From assembly GCA_937915285.1 (NCBI GenBank), contig CALDNG010000172.1:1-7929 (forward strand): 7,929 nucleotides of DNA. Reading direction: 5' to 3'. The stretch comes from an uncultured Desulfomonile sp. (GTDB lineage Bacteria; Desulfobacterota; Desulfomonilia; Desulfomonilales; Desulfomonilaceae). How positions within the stretch are numbered: the first letter of the stretch is position 1; each line of letters starts with the position of its first letter. Under the pieces are notes generated by a model that saw nothing but the letters and a program-made list of their open reading frames with translations, searched no databases and had not been told where the DNA came from. The position numbers and the translations under genes were made by a program. Shown one piece after another: positions 1 to 5,944 of the stretch.

Positions 1-395
1 TATTGCTATGTGTTTTTGTTTTCTCCGTATTATGCCTTTCAAACATTGGTTGGAGCGCTTCACCAGTGAAGATCGAGGTACTCTACATGAACCATGGTCC
101 TCTGCAGGATACTCTGGTGAAACTTAGAAACATGCTGGCCGGATTTGGAGGAAGGCTGGATGTTTCCTGGTATGATTTTGAAAGCAATGAGGGGGAAGCC
201 TTCAAGGCAAAGAAAGGTATAAATCAGCATGTGCCACTAGTGATCTGGATCAATGGCAGCCCCAAAGTGAAACTGGGCCAGCAGGAAATGATGTTCTGGG
301 GGTTCCCTACCGGCGCAGGACCTGCGTTCTTCCAGGGTAAATGGAATATGGATACCCTGAAGTTGGCTATCGAAAATGCGATAGCCAAAAAGTGA
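1..395 (+). CDS. Exported thioredoxin-fold-like protein without CXXC, 5' partial
   Basis: This is the 3' part of a gene that begins before the window. The first complete codon is TTG at 3, but it lies inside a hydrophobic stretch that looks like the core of a signal peptide, so the true start is probably upstream. The stretch ends near a plausible signal peptidase site (GWSA/SP). The roughly 110-residue mature part runs as a beta strand (VKIEVLYMNHG), an amphipathic helix, a second strand (GRLDVSWYDF), and then VPLVIWING, resembling the strand and cis-proline region of thioredoxin folds, followed by a C-terminal helix. There is no CXXC pair, so a redox role is unlikely and a binding role in the periplasm is more plausible. 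It ends 6 nt before the ABC permease and is probably co-transcribed with it. The fold call rests on pattern only; no named family is recognised. Confidence 0.6.
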   Translation, partial: LLCVFVFSVLCLSNIGWSASPVKIEVLYMNHGPLQDTLVKLRNMLAGFGGRLDVSWYDFESNEGEAFKAKKGINQHVPLVIWINGSPKVKLGQQEMMFWGFPTGAGPAFFQGKWNMDTLKLAIENAIAKK

Positions 396-401
396 GGAAA
401 C

Positions 402-1643
402 ATGGCATTTCATTACGTGATCCAGGAATTACGTCATCATCACCATCGCACAGTCATCAACGTGCTGGGTATTGCCGTGGGTATTGCCCTCTTTGTGGCT
501 ATAAATGCCGTTGCTACCGCATACCAGGAGGCGCTTCGTTTACCATTCCGGAATGTGGGAGCTGACCTGGTGTTGCAGAAGCCTGAGATTAAACGGGAAA
601 ATACCGAAATAGGGAAGGTATCGATGCAAGGCGTGCGCTTGCCGTTTTCCAATCAAATGATTGCTTCATCCGATATAGACAAAATAGATAAAATTGAGGG
701 CTTTTCGGCAAAGGCTACTTCATTGCTGCTGTGGGAGTTTTCTCCTGATGGATTCAAGACGGTCATGGGCGTGGACCCTGAACAGCCGGGATTAGGACCG
801 GTTAAGGTTAAAGATTGGATCGTAGAAGGAAGGTTTCTTGAAGGCAAAAATGAAGTCATCCTGGAGAAACATTACGCCAAATTCCGTAATCTGAGAGTAA
901 ATGATTCCATTTCAATCGGTTCACGCAGCTTTAAGGTTGTGGGGCTGCTGGCTATAAAAGAAGGAGCGCAAATTGCCGCAGCAAACACTTTCATGTCCAT
1001 TGGGGACGCCCGATCCATTTTTAGCGAGGATACTGGGGCTGTGAATCTGTTGTTTGTTAGGCTTAAGGACCCTTCAATGCAAGAAGATTTCAAATCTTAC
1101 GTTGAGAAGACTCTACCGGCAATGTCAGTGATTAGCGCTGACTCATCACTGGAGGTCATGGGAGGGATATCAAAGATATCCAACCAGTTTGCCTTCATAC
1201 TTTCTGGTGTGGCTCTAATAGGGGCTATTCTGCTCATTGTTCGGTCAATGGTGGCAAACCTGATGACTCGGGCCAACCAGATTGGTATTCTGAAAGCACT
1301 GGGCTGGACCAGTAAAGATGTACACCGTCAGATTATGGGAGAAGCCATGATCCAATCCCTGACTGGGGGTGTCTTTGGCCTAATAGTGGGTTATTTGTTG
1401 GCCTACATGCTGGCCAATGTTCCTGTCTCCGTGGCTGGACCCGCCCAGATGAGCCAAATGCCAAGCGTGGCGAGAAATTCCGAGATGGCGCTTTCCAGCA
1501 CGGTCACTTTGCCGATCCACTTGTCTGCCGAGCTTGTTTTGGCCAGCCTGCTGGTTTCCATTTTCTCAGGACTGCTGGCAGGCTACCTGATGGGGAGAAG
1601 GACCGACAGGATGAAGCCGGCCGACATCATGCGCGAATTCTGA
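402..1643 (+). CDS. ABC transporter permease, MacB/FtsX type
   Basis: This 413-residue inner-membrane permease has the usual MacB/FtsX-type layout. TM1 is at about residues 18-38, a large extracytoplasmic MacB-like domain at 40-258, and three more helices at about 263-284, 316-338 and 376-397. The cytoplasmic segment after TM2 (RANQIGILKALGW, residues 290-302) is the conserved FtsX-domain coupling motif, and the C terminus ends in the typical KPADIMREF. Such permeases pair with a MacB/LolD-like ATPase and move or release substrates by mechanotransmission rather than through a simple channel. No ATPase is in view, so it is presumably encoded upstream. The SD GAGG overlaps the stop of the preceding gene, which suggests translational coupling to the exported protein. 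A run of four histidines (residues 12-15) lies just before TM1. The substrate is unknown. Confidence 0.9.
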   Translation: MAFHYVIQELRHHHHRTVINVLGIAVGIALFVAINAVATAYQEALRLPFRNVGADLVLQKPEIKRENTEIGKVSMQGVRLPFSNQMIASSDIDKIDKIEGFSAKATSLLLWEFSPDGFKTVMGVDPEQPGLGPVKVKDWIVEGRFLEGKNEVILEKHYAKFRNLRVNDSISIGSRSFKVVGLLAIKEGAQIAAANTFMSIGDARSIFSEDTGAVNLLFVRLKDPSMQEDFKSYVEKTLPAMSVISADSSLEVMGGISKISNQFAFILSGVALIGAILLIVRSMVANLMTRANQIGILKALGWTSKDVHRQIMGEAMIQSLTGGVFGLIVGYLLAYMLANVPVSVAGPAQMSQMPSVARNSEMALSSTVTLPIHLSAELVLASLLVSIFSGLLAGYLMGRRTDRMKPADIMREF

Positions 1644-2009
1644 ATGTGTGCAGGCAATATTCTTGAGGAGACTTTGGAGGCATCATATGTTCCATTTGAT
1701 GACTATGTGAATAATAGCAAAGTAACATACAAGGGAAATCAGGGCGAACTGACTTCTCCCCACCAGCACTATGATACTATATTTCTTGAGATTGTTAAGC
1801 TCGACCCGGACAATAGCCCCAAAGAATTTCACTTGGTCCGAAAAAGCGGCCCGAGCGCAGGAAAGACCATAGTGGCGATTTACGAATTTGATGGTAACGA
1901 CCAGTTCAAGTTTGCCTTCGATCCGGCTGCGGTAACAATTCCAAAAGATTTTGTTTCAAAAGAGGGAACAGGTTTCATTTCTCATACATGGAAGCGGGTC
2001 AAGCCTTAA
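1644..2009 (+). CDS. Small TIGR03067-like domain protein, possibly lacking its N terminus
   Basis: The 121-residue product resembles the TIGR03067 family, a small beta-rich domain of unknown function best known from Planctomycetes. Visible family features are a KVTYKGN strand near residue 26, a KLDP.. strand-turn, a GKTIVAIYEFDG segment, FKFAFDP, and the closing F.SKEGTGF....KR pattern. The domain starts almost at the first residue, there is no signal peptide, and the family's usual GTW opening is missing (ILEETLEAS stands there instead). The ATG directly abuts the permease stop (TGAATG) with no good SD, so expression may depend on coupling. An alternative TTG at 1674 has GAGGAG only 3 nt upstream. 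It is the last gene before the terminator at 2122. The family assignment is fairly good; function is unknown. Confidence 0.65.
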   Translation: MCAGNILEETLEASYVPFDDYVNNSKVTYKGNQGELTSPHQHYDTIFLEIVKLDPDNSPKEFHLVRKSGPSAGKTIVAIYEFDGNDQFKFAFDPAAVTIPKDFVSKEGTGFISHTWKRVKP

Positions 2010-2121
2010 ACCTGACTTCATTCCCTTGAACCGGGACTACAGTTCAGATGGCACAATTTTATACCTTGTCCAATGAATGTCATGAAGTGCGCTTCCCAAA
2101 AGGGGCCGGTATAGAAACCTG

Positions 2122-2160
2122 GGGTCGGTTCGAACTGCCCCAACCGACCCTGCTTTTTTT
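2122..2160 (+). terminator. Intrinsic terminator after the permease operon
   Basis: A perfect 9-bp stem (GGGTCGGTT at 2122-2130 and AACCGACCC at 2142-2150) with an 11-nt loop is followed by TGC and seven T residues at 2154-2160. This is a textbook Rho-independent terminator about 110 nt after the TIGR03067-like gene, and it closes the transcription unit. Confidence 0.88.
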
Positions 2161-2501
2161 CACAATTCATCCAAAAAAGGACAGCATTACGCTGAAAAGT
2201 TCAAATTTCTTGACATGACACGGTAAAAGGGACTGTTTGACTACTCGGGGGGACTGTTTCTCTGGTGAACACAAAAAGTTTTGAAAGGGGTTTTTCAAGA
2301 CGCTACTGATGAATTTAACCCGCCAATGTATCTTGCCTCGTTATCAAATTGATACCCGAATACGGAGAGGTGAAACCGCCCGACAGGGTAGTTCAAAAAC
2401 CGGCAACAAACTCACTGGGTCGATAATTTGGATCAATTACACTGGTAAAGTTCACCTCTAGGTAAAAGGATTCCATTGCTCAGTTGTCCTACAATGCCGG
2501 A
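2161..2501. other. Non-coding stretch after the terminator
   Basis: Nothing convincing is encoded here. A 50-codon plus-strand frame (2309-2461) opens with ATG but has no SD and no recognisable motif. A 10-nt direct repeat, GGGACTGTTT, occurs at 2229-2238 and 2250-2259, a 21-nt offset. TTGACA at 2210-2215 has no matching -10 at the right distance. Confidence 0.5.
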
Positions 2502-2698
2502 TTAGGCAGACACGTCTCTATCCAAATGTTTCATTCTTTCAGCCAGGTATTTAGCTGCAGCAAATGTCCTGGCATCCGACGGTCCCACCAACTTTAAATA
2601 TTGGAATAGTTGGTTTTTATACTGCCCTTGGAAGCCTCGTCGTGGGCCAGTTCATTCTTTAATAGTTCGAGAAGTTGGTTTGCGTTATACATTTCCAT
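2502..2698 (-). pseudogene. Small unknown gene broken by a one-base frameshift
   Basis: On the minus strand, ATG at 2698 opens a frame beginning MEMYNANQLLELLKNEL that stops after 34 codons at 2594. In the -1 frame, coding-like sequence continues to a TAA at 2502-2504, including YLKLVGPSDARTF and AAAKYLAERMKHLDRDVSA. The two parts join cleanly if the five-A run (T run at 2614-2618 on the plus strand) is given one more A. That yields one 65-residue, mainly helical, charged protein without a membrane segment. The simplest reading is a one-base deletion in a homopolymer, by mutation or sequencing error; programmed -1 slippage is less likely because the run is short. AGAAAGG lies a few bases upstream as a modest SD. 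I do not recognise the family. Confidence 0.5.
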
Positions 2699-2848
2699 TT
2701 TACCTTTCTTTTCTTGCTAACCTTATCACCACGTCAGGCCCAAAGCTGAAATCGCTTTTCATGGGCTTGAGGGAAAGACAGGGTCGGCTGTAAAGATATT
2801 TTGATTGTCGAATTAATCGGCAGGCTCGGAGGGATGATCCTATTATAG
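2699..2848. other. Upstream region of the broken minus-strand gene
   Basis: No gene is visible. A weak hairpin, AAAGC (2742-2746) with GCTTT (2754-2758), nests within GCCC (2738-2741) and GGGC (2763-2766). It may lie in the leader of the broken minus-strand gene. Confidence 0.3.
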
Positions 2849-3144
2849 CAGATTACTGGGAGAGCAATTTACCAACCCGCTTTCCATGAACTACGCTGGC
2901 AGGCATGGAACCCGTCCGTCGATATTGTCGATGAATTTCTGGGTAGTATAAAAAGAACAGGGATACGGTTTGGCTGAGCGAAACAAAGTGCTCAGCGCCC
3001 TAAATAAAGCCTCTACCGCCAAATGAAGCCGGGATCTTATACGGAGCGGGCAGCCGGAAGGGGAATGGACTCTGGACGGTCTATCACGGCTTCAGGGGCG
3101 TCGGTAAAAAGTGGAAAGAACTGTGCCCCTACCCTAATCAATAG
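2849..3144 (+). pseudogene. Possible gene remnant spread over three frames
   Basis: Three consecutive coding-like pieces, each +1 relative to the one before, read on the plus strand. The first (2849-2977) contains HELRWQAWNPSVDIVDEFLG. The second (2952-3026) reads GYGLAERNKVLSALNKASTA. The third (3004-3144) contains EAGILYGAG, then LWTVYHGFRGVGKKWKEL, and ends at TAG. The first join can be made at the five-A run 2950-2954 by removing one A; the second falls near AAATGA at 3021-3026. Joined, the pieces would give a protein of roughly 90-100 residues. No start codon or SD is evident. This could be a decayed small gene, or chance open frames in non-coding DNA. I do not recognise the family. Confidence 0.33.
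2973..2996. repeat. 7-bp inverted repeat inside the remnant
   Basis: GCTGAGC (2973-2979) and GCTCAGC (2990-2996) flank a 10-nt spacer. No T run follows, so it is not a standard terminator. It lies inside the broken reading frame and may be incidental. Confidence 0.4.
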
Positions 3145-3305
3145 AACCGTAGCTTTTCTGCCGCATTGACCGCCTACCCTTCACAAACTAAGAAAGACAC
3201 CTTTTGGTTTTATGTTTTTTCGACGGTCAAATTGTTACTTCAGAGCCCCTAAAATATTCTGTTGGCCTGGGCGTCTTTCGTTCAGCAACAAAAAGGAGGT
3301 TCAAG

Positions 3306-3497
3306 TTGCAGGAGAAAGGCAGTTTTTGGGAATGTGGGTCAATGGAACGACCGGGTTCCTGAATCGACTCGGACTGGTTTCAGAAAATATCTGCAAAACC
3401 AAATACGTCTTTCTTTTGGCAATCGGAAAAATCTGGTGTTGCCTTCAACGACATAGGTCCTGGTTGCGAATTGATAGCCCACAATTATGAAGGTTAG
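3306..3497 (+). pseudogene. Small gene with excellent SD and an in-frame TGA
   Basis: AAAGGAGGT at 3292-3300 stands 5 nt before a TTG at 3306, an unusually strong initiation signal. Translation gives MQEKGSFWECGSMERPGS and then meets TGA at 3360-3362. Beyond it the same frame stays open to a TAG at 3495-3497 and is coding-like, including SDWFQKISAKPNTSFFW and GVAFNDIGPGCELIAHNYEG. Read through, the product is 63 residues, soluble and unrecognised. Nonsense mutation or sequencing error is the simplest explanation. Selenocysteine insertion is possible in principle, but the sequence after the TGA shows only a small hairpin (CTG-GTTT-CAG), which does not resemble a convincing bacterial SECIS. It lies 46 nt upstream of the next gene on the same strand. 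Confidence 0.45.
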
Positions 3498-3532
3498 CGA
3501 TCCGGACCTAGTTGAAAATAAAATTGCTATAC

Positions 3533-3537
3533 AGGAG
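3533..3537 (+). promoter_or_regulatory. SD that decides the start of the 135-aa gene
   Basis: AGGAG lies 6 nt before the ATG at 3544. The in-frame ATG at 3487 is 57 nt further upstream, has no SD, and overlaps the end of the preceding broken frame, so 3544 is preferred. Confidence 0.75.
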
Positions 3538-3543
3538 TCAGAA

Positions 3544-3951
3544 ATGACAATGAAATTTGATGACCTGAACTCAGCTTTTCAGTTAGCCAAAGATGCGAGC
3601 CCAATGGACGGACGTTATTGTGCGCTCGCCAAGAATTTGGAATTTGGTCTGTCCAAGGCCAATAGAAGACAGCTTGTCCTGTATCTGGATGTTAACGTTC
3701 CCGGTAGGGATGATGTCTTCGAAGTCCAAAAATATTATTGTTTAGAGCCGGAATATATTTATTTTCTCTCAAGAGATCTACAGAAGCTCGAGATTGACCC
3801 AAAGGATGCTGGCGTACTGGATGAATTGGAGACCATTCTTCCGGGTTCGTTTGTTGAGATCGATTTCAGGCGGTCTGGAGACTATTACGATATTCAGTTC
3901 ATTCGTCTGGTTTATGGACCTGCATCCAGGTTGGACAGCCAATCTGCTTAA
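3544..3951 (+). CDS. Hypothetical 135-aa soluble protein
   Basis: The product has no signal peptide and no membrane segment. Residues 21-65 alternate strand-like stretches (RYCALAKNLEFGL, RRQLVLYLDVNVPG, EVQKYY). They are followed by a helix with YFLSRDLQKLEID at residues 73-85, then a strand pair, GSFVEIDFRR and YYDIQFIRLV, near the C terminus. This order of strands, a helix with LxxLxID, and a closing strand pair recalls OB-fold single-strand-binding-type proteins of phage and mobile elements such as DUF669. The likeness is general and I cannot confirm it. Neighbours are the TGA-interrupted gene upstream and an RHH regulator downstream, a setting typical of small accessory genes. The product is probably cytoplasmic and its function is unknown. 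Confidence 0.65.
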   Translation: MTMKFDDLNSAFQLAKDASPMDGRYCALAKNLEFGLSKANRRQLVLYLDVNVPGRDDVFEVQKYYCLEPEYIYFLSRDLQKLEIDPKDAGVLDELETILPGSFVEIDFRRSGDYYDIQFIRLVYGPASRLDSQSA

Positions 3952-4080
3952 CAAACAAGTCGTAAATCCGCAGGCGCCTAATACCAGAGAGCCGCTCGCA
4001 CTTCCGAGGGCTTTCCAAAGGTCATTGCGAGTATGGATTTGTCGCGGCCTGTTCATTTAACCAACAGTTCAAACATGGTC

Positions 4081-4131
4081 CATGAGGCTCCTCTCATTAA
4101 AGCGTTGGGCATGTTGCCCGGGAGCCTCATG
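4081..4131. promoter_or_regulatory. 11-bp inverted repeat with an inner hairpin before the RHH gene
   Basis: CATGAGGCTCC (4081-4091) is exactly inverted as GGAGCCTCATG (4121-4131). Inside the 29-nt interval is a second stem, GGGCA (4107-4111) with TGCCC (4115-4119). The right arm ends 25 nt before the RHH start at 4157. There is no T run downstream, so it is not a standard terminator for the preceding gene. A paired-site operator for the adjacent RHH protein, or an RNA leader structure, are both possible. Confidence 0.6.
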
Positions 4132-4156
4132 AACTTACAAGATGGAGGTCTATGAA

Positions 4157-4324
4157 ATGAAAAGACGTTGCGGTTACACCTGCAATCTTAATTGTCAGGT
4201 TAGAATCCGCATTCCATCGCATGTTTACAATTCATTGATGGAAATTTCTGAAAAAAGGCAGACCAGCTTGTCAAAATTGATCAGAGAGCTTTTGAATTCC
4301 GGGATGAAGGTCTGCGGTTTCTAA
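4157..4324 (+). CDS. Ribbon-helix-helix regulator with four cysteines
   Basis: This 55-residue protein has a typical ribbon-helix-helix (CopG/Arc-type) fold: a strand QVRIRIP at residues 14-20, helix A at about 21-34, and helix B TSLSKLIRELLNSGM at 36-50. Such proteins dimerise, and the paired strands read the major groove of palindromic DNA. Four cysteines stand out in so small a protein: Cys5, Cys9 and Cys13 before the strand, and Cys53 at the C terminus. Together they could form a metal or redox site, which is inference. The start is placed at 4157 because GGAGG at 4144-4148 lies 8 nt upstream; an in-frame ATG at 4142 overlaps that SD and would add only five residues. The palindrome upstream fits autoregulation. 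No toxin gene follows, so an antitoxin role is not supported. Confidence 0.78.
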   Translation: MKRRCGYTCNLNCQVRIRIPSHVYNSLMEISEKRQTSLSKLIRELLNSGMKVCGF

Positions 4325-4504
4325 ATTTTCTCGGAGTATAAATTGACATGTGGATGGAACCCCCACTATCGACTACAAAGATAATTCCTCTCCCTGTTCA
4401 CGAAAAACGCATTCATAGGCATCCGGAAAGCTCACTACGATTTCTGTATCTATAAAAAACATCTGAATTTTTTGAATTTCTGAAAACAGTCCGGATGACT
4501 TTTT

Positions 4505-4534
4505 GAGGAACGAACCTTTGCTGGTTCTTTCCTC
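4505..4534. repeat. 12-bp hairpin with one mismatch
   Basis: GAGGAACGAACC (4505-4516) pairs with GGTTCTTTCCTC (4523-4534) across a 6-nt loop, with one mismatched position (4511/4528). It is stable enough to form in RNA. No T run follows on either strand, so a plain intrinsic terminator is not supported. It may be part of a structured leader or a processing site. Confidence 0.6.
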
Positions 4535-4552
4535 TACGTGGCGTGAGACAAA

Positions 4553-4616
4553 ATAGCGCCAGATGTCGGTTAGGTCTGTTATATTGACCTTGAATCAGCG
4601 ATTCCTCCGGCGCTAT
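4553..4616. repeat. 8-bp inverted repeat flanking the candidate promoter
   Basis: ATAGCGCC (4553-4560) is inverted as GGCGCTAT (4609-4616), with a 48-nt interval containing a smaller pair, AGGTC (4572-4576) and GACCT (4586-4590). The right arm overlaps the candidate -10 box. It could be a paired operator or a nested RNA fold. Confidence 0.45.
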
Positions 4617-4619
4617 AGT
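4590..4619 (+). promoter_or_regulatory. Candidate sigma-70 promoter for the DUF4239-like gene
   Basis: TTGAAT (4590-4595) and TATAGT (4614-4619) are separated by 18 nt. The -10 matches consensus at five of six positions and the -35 at four. It would give a leader of roughly 190 nt. The call is by pattern only. Confidence 0.35.
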
Positions 4620-4817
4620 CACACAAACAATCTGATAGGTTTATGAGATGGTTGGCCGCTGTTTTTGATCTTGAAAGCACTGGCAGAGGGGCAATATACC
4701 CTCTTTCTCTGGATTCGGGATTCCAATAGGCCAGAGGCATTGGTAGTCACGACCTCCCATGCGGCAGTAAGAAAACACAAGTTCTCAGGAAACATCTGTG
4801 GAGTGAGGTGAGCAAAG

Positions 4818-5594
4818 ATGGAATTCACTATCGAAGTCGCGGCGCTTGCTTTCGGACTTTTTCTCGGAATGCTGATTTGTTTGGAATTGGGACGCCGAAT
4901 CGGAATCCGAAAAATGTTAATAGACCCGGAGGGGGCTCGGATAGGAGTAGGCGCCATTGAGGGAGCGGTCTTTGCCCTATTGGGCTTGCTCATTGCGTTC
5001 ACCTTCTCTGGAGCCGCTTCCAGGCTGGATGCTAGACGACAGTTGATTGCAGAGGAAGCAAACGCCATCGGCACTGCTTACCTCAGGCTTGAACTGGTAT
5101 CGACGGATGCTAGGCAGCGATTGCGTGAAATCTTTCGCCGGTATGTTGATGTGCGTTTGAGTTTGTATCAGAAGCTCACGGATTCCAGTGCAACGCAAGA
5201 GGCCATGGCTAAGACTGCAGCCGTCCAGGGCGAGATATGGTCTCAGGCCGTTGTTGCGTGTCGGGAGGAAGGATCTCAGTCTGCAACCATGCTCATCCTG
5301 CCAGCCTTAAACCAAATGATAGACATCACTACGACTCGTGCTGTGGCAGCTAGATTGCACCCACCGACAATAATCTTCGCAATGCTCTACGTTCTGGCTC
5401 TAATAAGTGCCGTCATGGCTGGATACGGAATGGCTCCCCAGAAGAAACCCAGTTGGGTTCACATTGTCGGTTTTGCTGCCATCACGTCCCTGACCCTATA
5501 CGTGATACTTGACCTTGAGTACCCCCGGTTCGGTTTCATACGGATCGACCAAGCCGATCAAGTACTTTTGCAACTAAGACAATCCATCCAGTGA
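4818..5594 (+). CDS. DUF4239-like integral membrane protein
   Basis: This 258-residue protein has two N-terminal membrane helices (about residues 6-24 and 46-66), a helical soluble region (67-180), and two C-terminal helices (about 183-203 and 213-232). The segment after TM2, LDARRQLIAEEANAIGTAYLR (residues 70-90), is the signature of DUF4239, a family noted as bestrophin-like. Other family marks are RRYVDVRLSLY (107-117) and a DLEYPRFGFIRID stretch after TM4. Bestrophins are anion channels, but activity has not been established for this family as far as I know. Start: GAGGTG at 4805-4810 lies 7 nt before the ATG. Length is normal for the family. It is likely monocistronic, with a long leader. 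Confidence 0.82.
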   Translation: MEFTIEVAALAFGLFLGMLICLELGRRIGIRKMLIDPEGARIGVGAIEGAVFALLGLLIAFTFSGAASRLDARRQLIAEEANAIGTAYLRLELVSTDARQRLREIFRRYVDVRLSLYQKLTDSSATQEAMAKTAAVQGEIWSQAVVACREEGSQSATMLILPALNQMIDITTTRAVAARLHPPTIIFAMLYVLALISAVMAGYGMAPQKKPSWVHIVGFAAITSLTLYVILDLEYPRFGFIRIDQADQVLLQLRQSIQ

Positions 5595-5755
5595 AATTAG
5601 GACTGTTCATAGAAAGCTAATTCAGCTAGTGAAATTGACCAAGCATTGATATGAAATTCCGAATGCTTCCATAAAATTACAAGATGTAAACCGTAACATC
5701 AAAGAAAAATCTGGGGCCAAAACATGCCCTAGTTCTGATAGTCCAAATTCTCATT

Positions 5756-5872
5756 CCTGCTGACTGCATACGGGCGCCATTAAGATCCATTAACGGTGAT
5801 ATTATGGTAATTGCTGGCCTGTCTATAGATATGACTGAGCGTAAACGTGCTGAGGAAAAATTGATATACAAT
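5756..5872 (+). pseudogene. PAS/PAC domain relic of a sensor protein
   Basis: A plus-strand frame, open from 5690 to a TAG at 5972-5974, contains the segment LSIDMTERKRAEEKL (5819-5863), which closely matches the PAC end of PAS domains in sensor kinases and diguanylate cyclases (typically DITERKRAEE.L). Preceding residues, PLRSINGDIMVIAG, fit the last PAS strands. There is no start codon, no full PAS domain and no kinase or GGDEF domain, and a TAA lies just upstream at 5687-5689. After the linker helix the sequence becomes unrelated and runs into the end of the cupin gene on the other strand. It is most likely a fragment left by deletion or rearrangement. Confidence 0.7.
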
Positions 5873-5944
5873 GACGAAGGTTTGCTACACCGGTCAACAT
5901 ACCTCCTTAAAAAAAACACCATTCACGGCAGTCGCCAGCCATGC

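Larger units (their letters stand above)
4325..4817. other. 493-nt non-coding region with hairpins and a leader
   Basis: No convincing gene is seen. The region holds two inverted repeats (4505-4534 and 4553-4616) and a candidate promoter (4590-4619). A leader of about 190 nt to the DUF4239-like gene follows. A 28-codon frame at 4643-4729 starts with ATG and could be a leader peptide, but its SD is weak. Confidence 0.5.

Noticed and set aside
2210..2238. TTGACA as a promoter -35 element
   Set aside because: No acceptable -10 at 16-18 nt downstream and no intact gene follows.
2309..2461. 50-codon plus-strand frame with ATG
   Set aside because: No SD, no recognisable motif, and competing open pieces in the other frames of the same stretch.
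3212..3490. Two overlapping plus-strand frames (3212-3490 and 3262-3456)
   Set aside because: The third frame from TTG 3306 has the strong SD and the more protein-like sequence, although interrupted by TGA; the other two have no SD at their starts.
3778..4060. Overlapping frames on both strands near the end of the 135-aa gene
   Set aside because: They overlap the better-supported gene and lack SD sequences and motifs.
4157..4324. Antitoxin of a toxin-antitoxin pair
   Set aside because: No plausible toxin gene overlaps or follows; 493 nt of non-coding DNA lies downstream.
4413..4622. Minus-strand 69-codon frame with GTG start
   Set aside because: It crosses both inverted repeats, has no protein-like motif and no SD, and fits a chance open frame in non-coding DNA.
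4643..4729. 28-codon possible leader peptide before the DUF4239-like gene
   Set aside because: Weak SD and no attenuator-like codon run; too short to support.
4619..5074. Minus-strand 151-codon frame
   Set aside because: It is largely antisense to the DUF4239-like gene, which has family motifs and an SD; its composition is that of a shadow frame.
5677..5922. Minus-strand 81-codon frame
   Set aside because: It is antisense to the PAS/PAC relic, whose plus-strand reading has a recognisable motif.
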